NCBI GenBank assembly: GCA_023300365.1
Contig: JALZWD010000219.1
Coordinates: forward strand, 1 to 5,315
Source of the DNA: Flavimaricola sp.
GTDB lineage: Bacteria > Pseudomonadota > Alphaproteobacteria > Rhodobacterales > Rhodobacteraceae
DNA length: 5,315 nt
Direction of reading: 5' to 3'
The stretch's first letter is position 1. Each line of letters starts with the position of its first letter. The notes under the pieces were generated by a model, which was not told the DNA's origin, searched no databases, and saw only the letters and a program-made list of their open reading frames with translations. The translations under genes were made by a program, and so were the position numbers. Below are positions 1 to 5,315 of this stretch, piece by piece.

Positions 1-1250
1 ACACCAAGGCCAAGCTGTTGGCGGATGGCTTCGGTGCGCTCGGGGCCGATGTTTTTGGCGAGCGGGCCTGCGGCTTCCATGCCGCCCTCTACCTCTCCGG
101 CCTTCATCTTGGCCTGCGCCTCTTTGACGGTGATGCCCATCTCTTGCGCCACGCTATCGGCGGTTTTGTCGCGCCAGAAGATATAGCCCATTCCGGGCAG
201 ACCCTCTTTTTGCGCAAACACATTCATGCGGTCACAGAATTTGCGGCCACCGCCGCCGGGGGCGGGAATGGCGCGGACTTGGGTGCCTTCGTTTTCAAGC
301 AGTTTGGCAAAGATGGCGAAACCGGAGCCCGCAAAATGCTCGGAGACCACCTGCATTTTGATTGGGTTGCGCAGGTCGGGCTTGTCACTGCCGTACCAAA
401 GGGCGGCATCTTTGTAAGATATCTGCTGCCACTCGGCGTCGACGTTTTTGCCGCCACCAAATTCTTCGAACACGCCTTGGATCACCGGCTGGATCGTGTC
501 GAACACGTCCTGCTGTTCGACGAAGCTCATCTCGAGGTCGAGCTGATAGAAATCGGTGGGCGAGCGGTCGGCGCGCGGGTCTTCGTCGCGGAAACAGGGG
601 GCAATTTGGAAATACTTGTCAAAGCCAGAGACCATTAACAGCTGTTTAAACTGCTGGGGCGCCTGCGGCAGAGCGTAGAATTTGCCGGGGTGCAGGCGCG
701 ATGGCACAAGAAAATCGCGCGCGCCTTCGGGCGAAGACGCGGTGATGATCGGGGTTTGGTATTCGCGGAACTCTTTGTCCCACATCCGCTTGCGCATGCT
801 GGCCACAACGTCCGAACGCAGCTTCATGTTGTTTTGCATTTTCTCGCGGCGCAGATCGAGATAGCGGTACGCAAGGCGGGTCTCTTCGGGGTATTCTTGA
901 TCGCCGAACACCTGAAGCGGCAATTCTGCGGCGGATCCCAAGACTTCCATATCGCGGATAAACACTTCGATCTCGCCGGTGGGCAGTTTGTCGTTCACCA
1001 ACTCAGGGTCGCGGGCCTTTACCTCGCCGTCGATGCGCACGCAGAATTCGGAGCGCAGCTTTTCCACTTCGGAGAACACCGCCGAGTCGGGATCGCAGAG
1101 CACTTGGGTGACACCGTAATGGTCGCGCAGGTCGATAAAGATTACGCCACCATGATCGCGGCGGCGATGGACCCAGCCGGACAAACGGACGGTATCGCCA
1201 ACATTGGCCGATGTGAGTGCGGCGCAAGAATGGGAACGATAAGCATGCAT
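1..1250 (-). CDS. aspS: Aspartyl-tRNA synthetase, N-terminal part (C-terminus off the left edge)
   Basis: Cytoplasmic class II synthetase that activates aspartate with ATP and loads it onto tRNA. The minus strand reads 416 complete codons from ATG at 1250 without a stop and runs off the window; relatives have about 590 residues, so roughly 175 are missing, including class II motif 3. Residues 1-105 form the OB-fold anticodon-binding domain ([19 protein letters not shown] at 25-43). The catalytic domain follows: YRYLDLRR at 128-135, [12 protein letters not shown] at 174-185, [11 protein letters not shown] at 196-206 and motif 2 [10 protein letters not shown] at 220-229. E175, Q199, K202 and R221 align with E. 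coli E171, Q195, K198 and R217. From about residue 285 the inserted GAD domain of bacterial AspRS begins. His33 replaces E. coli Leu30, a change linked to non-discriminating enzymes that also charge tRNA-Asn. The start is fixed by the family N-terminus and an AAGGA site seven bases upstream. Family assignment is near certain; relaxed specificity is inferred. Confidence 0.97.
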   Translation of the reverse strand, partial: MHAYRSHSCAALTSANVGDTVRLSGWVHRRRDHGGVIFIDLRDHYGVTQVLCDPDSAVFSEVEKLRSEFCVRIDGEVKARDPELVNDKLPTGEIEVFIRDMEVLGSAAELPLQVFGDQEYPEETRLAYRYLDLRREKMQNNMKLRSDVVASMRKRMWDKEFREYQTPIITASSPEGARDFLVPSRLHPGKFYALPQAPQQFKQLLMVSGFDKYFQIAPCFRDEDPRADRSPTDFYQLDLEMSFVEQQDVFDTIQPVIQGVFEEFGGGKNVDAEWQQISYKDAALWYGSDKPDLRNPIKMQVVSEHFAGSGFAIFAKLLENEGTQVRAIPAPGGGGRKFCDRMNVFAQKEGLPGMGYIFWRDKTADSVAQEMGITVKEAQAKMKAGEVEGGMEAAGPLAKNIGPERTEAIRQQLGLG

Positions 1251-1257
1251 GGCGGTG

Positions 1258-1262
1258 TCCTT
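1258..1262 (-). promoter_or_regulatory. Ribosome binding site of aspS
   Basis: The minus strand reads AAGGA followed by seven bases (CACCGCC) and then the ATG at 1250. This spacing is normal and supports that ATG. Another ATG four bases into the gene is out of frame. Confidence 0.75.
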
Positions 1263-1285
1263 AAACGGGCAAATTGATCGGGCTG

Positions 1286-1314
1286 GGTACACCCCTTTGA
1301 ACGCCGCAAGTCAA
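1286..1314 (-). promoter_or_regulatory. Candidate sigma-70-type promoter of aspS
   Basis: On the minus strand TTGACT (1314-1309) matches the -35 consensus at five of six positions. After exactly 17 bases comes TGTACC (1291-1286), which matches the -10 consensus at only three of six. A strong -35 with a degenerate -10 is common in Rhodobacterales. Initiation a few bases further on would give a 5' leader of about 30 bases carrying the AAGGA site. The position just after a hairpin and just before the gene fits an aspS promoter. This is pattern recognition only; no start site is known here. Confidence 0.45.
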
Positions 1315-1317
1315 GAG

Positions 1318-1345
1318 CCAGCGCCCCTATCCCAAGGGGAGCTGG
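1318..1345 (-). terminator. Hairpin between the DUF1761 gene and aspS, probable terminator
   Basis: On the minus strand CCAGC and CCCCT, separated by one base, pair with AGGGG and GCTGG around a six-base loop (TGGGAT). This gives ten base pairs with one T-C mismatch. It starts 16 bases after the DUF1761 stop codon and ends three bases before the aspS -35 element. The place suits a terminator separating the two units. The following bases are only CTCTT, not a real U tract, so termination may be partial; a structured spacer or mRNA-end stabiliser is the alternative. Confidence 0.45.
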
Positions 1346-1361
1346 GCATTTGATGCGGTGC

Positions 1362-1742
1362 TTAGCCCAAAAAGGCGTGAACGATCGTGATGATCACAAG
1401 CCCCGCGAGCCAATAGCCGATGTGTATCAGGCCCACCGTCACGGATTTTCCGGCAAACAAACCGCCAGACGTATTGAGCACGCCGTAGGCCAAAATCGCC
1501 AAAACCGCCGTAGACATCGGCACGAAGCCCACGAACACCGCCGCGAGGAACAGACCCAGCGTATTGAGCCCCATCGCAAGGGCGGGAAATGCGTCAGGGG
1601 CCGCGTCAGATACACCCGCGCCTTGGGCCCAGATTTTGCCGGTTGGCCATTGCGGATTGTACCAGACAAACCCAAGCCCCATGCACAAGACCACACTGAG
1701 GATCACGGCCAGCCAACTTGTGTTAGAAATTATCTCTCCCAT
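1362..1742 (-). CDS. DUF1761 family small integral membrane protein
   Basis: A 126-residue, very hydrophobic protein of unknown function. Four membrane helices are apparent at about residues 8-28, 53-74, 77-97 and 102-124. A short polar loop at about 29-52 (NPQWPTGKIWAQGAGVSDAA) joins the first two. The opening pattern, a Trp-Leu-Ala-Val segment followed by GLGFVWYNP at 22-30 and a Lys-Ile-Trp shortly after, matches the DUF1761 family, whose usual form is GxxWYSP then GKxW. The length is close to the family's usual size, so the gene looks complete. There is no cleavable signal peptide; the first helix is probably a membrane anchor. AAGGG seven bases before the ATG supports the start. It lies upstream of aspS on the same strand but is probably a separate unit because a hairpin and a promoter intervene, and it diverges from carB. 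Family assignment is by recalled motif similarity; I propose no function. Confidence 0.85.
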   Translation of the reverse strand: MGEIISNTSWLAVILSVVLCMGLGFVWYNPQWPTGKIWAQGAGVSDAAPDAFPALAMGLNTLGLFLAAVFVGFVPMSTAVLAILAYGVLNTSGGLFAGKSVTVGLIHIGYWLAGLVIITIVHAFLG

Positions 1743-1749
1743 CGTCTTA

Positions 1750-1754
1750 CCCTT
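1750..1754 (-). promoter_or_regulatory. Ribosome binding site of the DUF1761 gene
   Basis: The minus strand reads AAGGG, then seven bases, then the ATG at 1742. Spacing and sequence are those of a normal Shine-Dalgarno site and support this start. Confidence 0.65.
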
Positions 1755-1757
1755 GAG

Positions 1758-1767
1758 TTGTGAACAA
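1758..1767. repeat. Short inverted repeat TTGT-GA-ACAA
   Basis: A perfect four-base inverted repeat with a two-base centre, 16 bases upstream of the DUF1761 start codon. It could be a small operator near that gene's start, but an arm of four bases also arises readily by chance. Confidence 0.2.
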
Positions 1768-1785
1768 TCGGAAGCTTAGCGTAAT

Positions 1786-1800
1786 TTTGTTGCGGACAAA
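1786..1800. repeat. Short inverted repeat TTTGT-TGCGG-ACAAA
   Basis: Five-base arms flank a five-base centre between the divergent genes. The inner arms TTGT and ACAA are the same as in the repeat at 1758-1767, but the centres differ in length (five against two), so one dimeric regulator binding both is unlikely. It lies directly next to the nested stem that begins at 1801. Confidence 0.2.
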
Positions 1801-1838
1801 GCCCTAGGTTTTGCCCGGTTAGCGGGCGATCTGAGGGC
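1801..1838. repeat. Nested inverted repeat in the divergent intergenic region
   Basis: An outer pair GCCCT (1801-1805) and AGGGC (1834-1838) encloses a perfect inner hairpin, GCCCG (1813-1817), loop GTTAG, CGGGC (1823-1827). The structure can form on either strand. Neither strand has a T tract after it, and no gene ends here, so a terminator is unlikely. If transcription of the DUF1761 gene or of carB starts outside it, it would be part of a leader; otherwise it may be a protein-binding site or chance. Confidence 0.3.
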
Positions 1839-1886
1839 AACTTGGAGCGCTTGGGCCTATGTCCTCGCATTCACCGCCAAATTCAC

Positions 1887-1915
1887 TTGCGCCCCGCCGC
1901 GAGACTCCCTAAACG
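1887..1915 (+). promoter_or_regulatory. Weak candidate promoter of carB
   Basis: TTGCGC (1887-1892) and TAAACG (1910-1915) are separated by 17 bases. Each matches its sigma-70 consensus at only three of six positions, including the important TTG of the -35 and TA of the -10. The location would give a leader of about 25 bases. A GACTC site (1903-1907) lies in the spacer; it fits GANTC, the recognition sequence of the alphaproteobacterial methylase CcrM. No better candidate was found in 1743-1946. Confidence 0.25.
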
Positions 1916-1934
1916 CAGGACAATTTGCTTGTAT

Positions 1935-1938
1935 GGGG
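1935..1938 (+). promoter_or_regulatory. Probable ribosome binding site of carB
   Basis: GGGG lies eight bases before the ATG at 1947. It is a weak but correctly spaced purine run, and it favours this start over the in-frame ATG at 1842. Confidence 0.45.
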
Positions 1939-1946
1939 TCCGAAAA

Positions 1947-4900
1947 ATGCCAAAACGTGATGATATTAACTCGATCATGATCATCGGTGCGGGCCCGATT
2001 GTTATTGGGCAAGCCTGCGAATTTGACTATTCGGGCGCCCAAGCCTGTAAGGCCCTGCGCGAAGAGGGATATCGGGTCATTTTGGTCAACTCTAATCCCG
2101 CAACGATCATGACCGACCCCGGCCTTGCTGATGCGACATATATTGAGCCGATCACCCCCGAAGTTGTGGCCAAGATCATCGAAAAAGAGCGGCCTGACGC
2201 GCTTTTGCCAACGATGGGCGGACAGACCGGGTTGAACACCTCGTTGGCGCTTGAGGAAATGGGCGTCTTGGAGAAATTCGGCGTTGAGATGATCGGCGCC
2301 AAGCGCGAAGCCATCGAGATGGCAGAGGACCGCAAGCTGTTTCGCGAGGCGATGGACCGCCTGAACCTTGAGAACCCCAAAGCCACGATCATCACCGCCC
2401 CCAAAGACGACAGCGGCAAGCAAGACATTGATGCAGGCGTTAAGCTTGCGGTTGAAGCGATTGAATACGTCGGCCTGCCTGCGATCATCCGCCCCGCCTT
2501 TACCCTTGGCGGCACTGGCGGAGGCGTGGCGTATAACCGTGCCGAATACGAACATTTCTGTCGTTCGGGCATGGACGCCAGCCCAGTGGGGCAAATCTTG
2601 ATCGACGAAAGTCTGCTGGGGTGGAAAGAATACGAGATGGAGGTGGTGCGCGACACCGCCGATAATGCGATCATCGTTTGTGCCATCGAAAACGTCGATC
2701 CGATGGGCGTGCATACGGGTGACAGCATCACGGTGGCCCCTGCCCTGACGCTGACGGACAAAGAATACCAGATGATGCGGACGGCTTCGATTGCCGTGTT
2801 GCGCGAAATTGGGGTTGAGACTGGTGGTTCGAACGTACAGTGGGCCGTGAACCCCGCTGACGGGCGTATGGTTGTGATCGAGATGAACCCCCGCGTGTCG
2901 CGTTCGTCGGCGCTGGCCTCGAAGGCCACGGGTTTCCCGATTGCCAAAATCGCGGCGAAACTGGCCGTGGGGTATACGCTTGATGAATTGGACAACGATA
3001 TCACAGGCGTGACGCCCGCGTCGTTTGAGCCAACAATTGACTATGTGGTCACCAAAATCCCCAAATTCGCCTTTGAAAAGTTCCCCGGCTCTGAGCCGCT
3101 GCTTACCACCGCGATGAAATCCGTGGGCGAAGCAATGGCCATTGGTCGCACCATCCACGAAAGCCTGCAAAAGGCGTTGGCGTCGATGGAATCTGGTCTT
3201 ACCGGATTTGACGAGGTTGAAATCCCCGGCGCACCCAATGTCGCGTCGATCACCAAAGCCCTGTCCGAGCAAACCCCGGACCGGATGCGCACCATCGCGC
3301 AGGCCATGCGGCACGGGGTGTCGAATGATGACATCCAAGCCGTTACCAAATTTGACCCTTGGTTCTTGAACCGTATCCGTGAAATCGTAGATGCCGAGGC
3401 CGAGGTTCGCAAAGGCGGCCTGCCCAAGACCGAATATGGTATGCGCCAGATCAAGATGATGGGCTTTACCGACGCCCGCCTCGCGATCTTGACCGGCCAA
3501 GACGAAACCGTCGTGCGCCAAGCCCGCCTGAACCTTGATGTCAAAGCCGTGTTCAAACGCATCGATACATGTGCCGCCGAGTTTGAGGCGCAGACCCCTT
3601 ATATGTACTCGACCTATGAAACGCCTGTCATGGGCGAAGTTGAGTGCGAAGCCCGGCCGAGTGATCGCAAAAAGGTGGTTATCCTGGGCGGTGGTCCAAA
3701 CCGGATCGGGCAAGGGATCGAGTTTGATTATTGCTGTTGCCACGCCTGCTATGCCCTGACGGATGCCGGGTATGAGACGATCATGATCAACTGTAACCCC
3801 GAAACAGTGTCGACCGACTATGACACATCGGATCGTCTTTATTTTGAACCGCTGACGTTTGAAAACGTGATGGAAATCCTGCGGGTAGAGCAAGAAAACG
3901 GCACGCTTCATGGTGTGATCGTGCAATTTGGCGGGCAGACGCCCCTGAAGCTTGCCAATGATCTTGAGCAGGCAGGTATCCCGATCCTTGGCACCTCGCC
4001 TGATGCGATCGATTTGGCCGAAGATCGCGAACGCTTTCAGCAGTTGGTCAACAAGCTCAAGCTCAAGCAGCCGGTCAATGGCATCGCATCGACGGACAAA
4101 GAGGCCCTAAAAATCGCGGGCGACATCGGCTTTCCGTTGGTGATCCGCCCGTCGTTTGTGTTGGGTGGTCGGGCCATGGAAATCGTGCGGGATATGGATC
4201 AATTGCGCCGCTATATTTCCGAAGCCGTGGTAGTTTCGGGCAAGAGCCCGGTCTTGCTCGACAGCTATCTTTCGGGTGCCACCGAGGTGGATGTGGATTG
4301 CCTAAGCGACGGCAAAGACACCCATGTTGCCGGCATCATGCAACATATCGAAGAGGCTGGCGTGCATTCGGGCGACAGTGCCTGTTGTTTGCCGCCGCAT
4401 ACGCTAAGCCCTGAAATCCAAAACGAAATTCGCCGCCAAACCCGCGAATTGGCGCTGGCGCTGAATGTTGTTGGCCTGATGAACGTGCAATTTGCGGTAA
4501 AGGACAACGAGGTTTATTTGATCGAAGTGAACCCGCGCGCCTCGCGGACGGTGCCGTTTGTGGCCAAGGCCACCGATAGCGCCATTGCCAGCATTGCGTC
4601 GCGCCTTATGGCCGGAGAACCGCTTAGCAATTTCCCACTTCGCGAACCTTACGGCGATGTTGATTATGACAGCGATATTCCATTGGCCGATCCCTTCACG
4701 TTGGCCGATCCCAATACGCCTTGGTTCTCGGTAAAAGAGGCCGTGCTGCCGTTTGCACGGTTCCCCGGTGTTGATACTTTGCTTGGGCCTGAGATGCGCT
4801 CAACCGGCGAAGTCATGGGGTGGGATCGCAATTTCCCGCGTGCCTTCCTTAAGGCGCAGATGGGCGCAGGCGTTGAGCTGCCGACGGGCGGGATGGCGTT

Positions 4901-5276
4901 CATCTCAATCCGCGATGCGGACAAGACCGAAGAGATGATTAACACTGCGAAAATCCTCATGGACCAAGGGTTTACGATCATCGGAACACGCGGCACGCAG
5001 CTTTGGCTTTCGTTCCACGAGATCGAAATCGAGTTGGTGAACAAAGTGTATGAGGGTGGTTTGACGATCACCGACCGGATGAAAGACGGCCATATTGATT
5101 TGGTGTTTAACACCACCGAAGGCGCACAAGCGGTCGAGGACAGCCGCTCAATCCGTGCCGTGGCCCTCTACGACAAGATCCCGTATTTCACCACCGCTGC
5201 TGCGTCACATGCGGCTGCCTTGGCGATCAAAGCGCAAAGCGAGGGGGATGTTGGGGTGCGGTCGTTGCAAAGCTGA
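1947..5276 (+). CDS. carB: Carbamoyl-phosphate synthase large subunit, complete
   Basis: CarB joins with the glutaminase CarA to make carbamoyl phosphate from bicarbonate, glutamine-derived ammonia and two ATP, feeding cytoplasmic pyrimidine and arginine synthesis. The protein has 1109 residues (E. coli 1073; alphaproteobacterial forms about 1110-1120). Two ATP-grasp halves are present: carboxyphosphate (about 1-415) and carbamoyl-phosphate (about 570-955), with the oligomerisation domain between and an MGS-like allosteric domain at about 975-1109. Aligned to E. coli, the first site keeps R129, R182, E228, H256, Q298, E312 and N314; the second keeps R734, E780, H807, Q848, E860 and N862. Probable ornithine contacts E802, D810, E931 and T1082 and UMP/IMP contacts K993, T1014, T1017, K1033, N1055 and T1057 are also present, so allosteric control is likely retained. 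The open frame reaches back to 1842, but those 35 codons encode an Arg-rich stretch unlike CarB, while MPKRDDI is the family N-terminus. carA is not adjacent upstream. No defects seen. Confidence 0.98.
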   Translation: MPKRDDINSIMIIGAGPIVIGQACEFDYSGAQACKALREEGYRVILVNSNPATIMTDPGLADATYIEPITPEVVAKIIEKERPDALLPTMGGQTGLNTSLALEEMGVLEKFGVEMIGAKREAIEMAEDRKLFREAMDRLNLENPKATIITAPKDDSGKQDIDAGVKLAVEAIEYVGLPAIIRPAFTLGGTGGGVAYNRAEYEHFCRSGMDASPVGQILIDESLLGWKEYEMEVVRDTADNAIIVCAIENVDPMGVHTGDSITVAPALTLTDKEYQMMRTASIAVLREIGVETGGSNVQWAVNPADGRMVVIEMNPRVSRSSALASKATGFPIAKIAAKLAVGYTLDELDNDITGVTPASFEPTIDYVVTKIPKFAFEKFPGSEPLLTTAMKSVGEAMAIGRTIHESLQKALASMESGLTGFDEVEIPGAPNVASITKALSEQTPDRMRTIAQAMRHGVSNDDIQAVTKFDPWFLNRIREIVDAEAEVRKGGLPKTEYGMRQIKMMGFTDARLAILTGQDETVVRQARLNLDVKAVFKRIDTCAAEFEAQTPYMYSTYETPVMGEVECEARPSDRKKVVILGGGPNRIGQGIEFDYCCCHACYALTDAGYETIMINCNPETVSTDYDTSDRLYFEPLTFENVMEILRVEQENGTLHGVIVQFGGQTPLKLANDLEQAGIPILGTSPDAIDLAEDRERFQQLVNKLKLKQPVNGIASTDKEALKIAGDIGFPLVIRPSFVLGGRAMEIVRDMDQLRRYISEAVVVSGKSPVLLDSYLSGATEVDVDCLSDGKDTHVAGIMQHIEEAGVHSGDSACCLPPHTLSPEIQNEIRRQTRELALALNVVGLMNVQFAVKDNEVYLIEVNPRASRTVPFVAKATDSAIASIASRLMAGEPLSNFPLREPYGDVDYDSDIPLADPFTLADPNTPWFSVKEAVLPFARFPGVDTLLGPEMRSTGEVMGWDRNFPRAFLKAQMGAGVELPTGGMAFISIRDADKTEEMINTAKILMDQGFTIIGTRGTQLWLSFHEIEIELVNKVYEGGLTITDRMKDGHIDLVFNTTEGAQAVEDSRSIRAVALYDKIPYFTTAAASHAAALAIKAQSEGDVGVRSLQS

Positions 5277-5287
5277 GGTGCGCGCCG

Positions 5288-5307
5288 CCCCCCCCCCCCC
5301 CCCCCCC
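5288..5307. repeat. Homopolymer run of 20 cytosines
   Basis: Twenty uninterrupted C residues start 11 bases after the carB stop codon and lie outside any visible gene. The minus strand therefore carries a 20-base G run able to form a G-quadruplex. Nothing similar occurs elsewhere in the window. Such runs are prone to slippage in replication and are also poorly resolved by sequencing, so the exact length is uncertain. It may be a phase-variable spacer, a neutral tract or an artefact near a contig end. Confidence 0.9.
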
Positions 5308-5309
5308 TT

Positions 5310-5314
5310 GGAGG
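5310..5314 (+). promoter_or_regulatory. Possible ribosome binding site of a gene beyond the right edge
   Basis: GGAGG follows the C run by two bases and is a strong Shine-Dalgarno match. The window ends one base later, so no start codon can be seen. If real, the C run would lie in the leader or promoter of the next plus-strand gene. Confidence 0.2.
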
Positions 5315-5315
5315 C

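Noticed and set aside
18..1277. Long plus-strand open frames (18-638 and 690-1277) over aspS
   Set aside because: They are also in antisense register with aspS codons and reflect the same lack of TTA, CTA and TCA codons. The minus-strand reading is an unbroken AspRS.
1350..1779. Plus-strand open frames over the DUF1761 gene
   Set aside because: Their products are His- and Arg-rich with no domain, whereas the minus-strand frame gives a coherent four-helix membrane protein with a good ribosome binding site.
1842..1946. A 35-residue N-terminal extension of CarB starting at ATG 1842
   Set aside because: The extension (Arg-rich, [10 protein letters not shown] and so on) resembles no CarB, the region holds the candidate promoter, and the family N-terminus begins at the ATG at 1947 with a spaced GGGG upstream.
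1933..1980. Short upstream open frame (ATGGGGTCC start, 15 codons) overlapping the carB start
   Set aside because: It has no evident ribosome binding site and no peptide pattern typical of an attenuation leader such as repeated Arg codons or a following terminator hairpin. It is most likely chance.
1972..1981. Palindrome GATCATGATC near the carB start
   Set aside because: It lies in conserved codons for Ser-Ile-Met-Ile of the CarB N-terminus and is explained by the protein sequence.
1857..3926. A 689-codon open frame on the minus strand, antisense to carB
   Set aside because: Its codons are exactly in register with those of carB, so a stop appears only where carB uses TTA, CTA or TCA, which are rare here. 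The translation is rich in His, Arg and Gly with no recognisable domain, while the carB frame has full family conservation.
4055..4068. Small tandem repeat AAGCTC in carB
   Set aside because: It encodes the conserved Lys-Leu-Lys-Leu-Lys segment and has only two full copies.

Overview
The window looks like ordinary core chromosome from an alphaproteobacterium, most likely of the Rhodobacterales (Roseobacter group). The evidence is protein similarity recalled from memory: the CarB N-terminus (MPKRDDI, then [17 protein letters not shown]), the CarB C-terminus ending VGVRSLQS, and the AspRS N-terminus (MHAYRSH, then CAAL) all match that group. Codon use is GC-leaning but not extreme, and no gene looks foreign or broken. 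No tRNA, rRNA, CRISPR array, IS element or phage gene was seen.

Layout: (1) Positions 1-1250, minus strand, hold the N-terminal 416 codons of aspS (aspartyl-tRNA synthetase); its C-terminus lies beyond the left edge. (2) Positions 1251-1361 are a compact intergenic region. Read on the minus strand it contains a strong hairpin (probable terminator of the upstream gene), a TTGACT-type promoter with a 17-base spacer, and an AAGGA ribosome binding site for aspS. (3) Positions 1362-1742, minus strand, encode a 126-residue four-helix membrane protein of the DUF1761 family. (4) Positions 1743-1946 are the divergent intergenic region, with several small inverted repeats and a weak candidate promoter for carB. 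(5) Positions 1947-5276, plus strand, hold a complete carB (carbamoyl-phosphate synthase large subunit, 1109 residues). Its true start is 35 codons inside the longest open frame. (6) Positions 5277-5315 hold an uninterrupted run of 20 cytosines, starting 11 bases after the carB stop, followed by GGAGG.

The genes do not form one functional pathway. AspRS serves translation and, judging from one residue, probably also charges tRNA-Asn with aspartate. CarB supplies carbamoyl phosphate for pyrimidine and arginine synthesis. The DUF1761 protein has no known role. carA is not next to carB on the side that can be seen. I found no convincing new biological system. The most unusual sequence signal is the poly-C tract at the right edge, which is either a slippage-prone (possibly phase-variable) element or a sequencing/assembly artefact.
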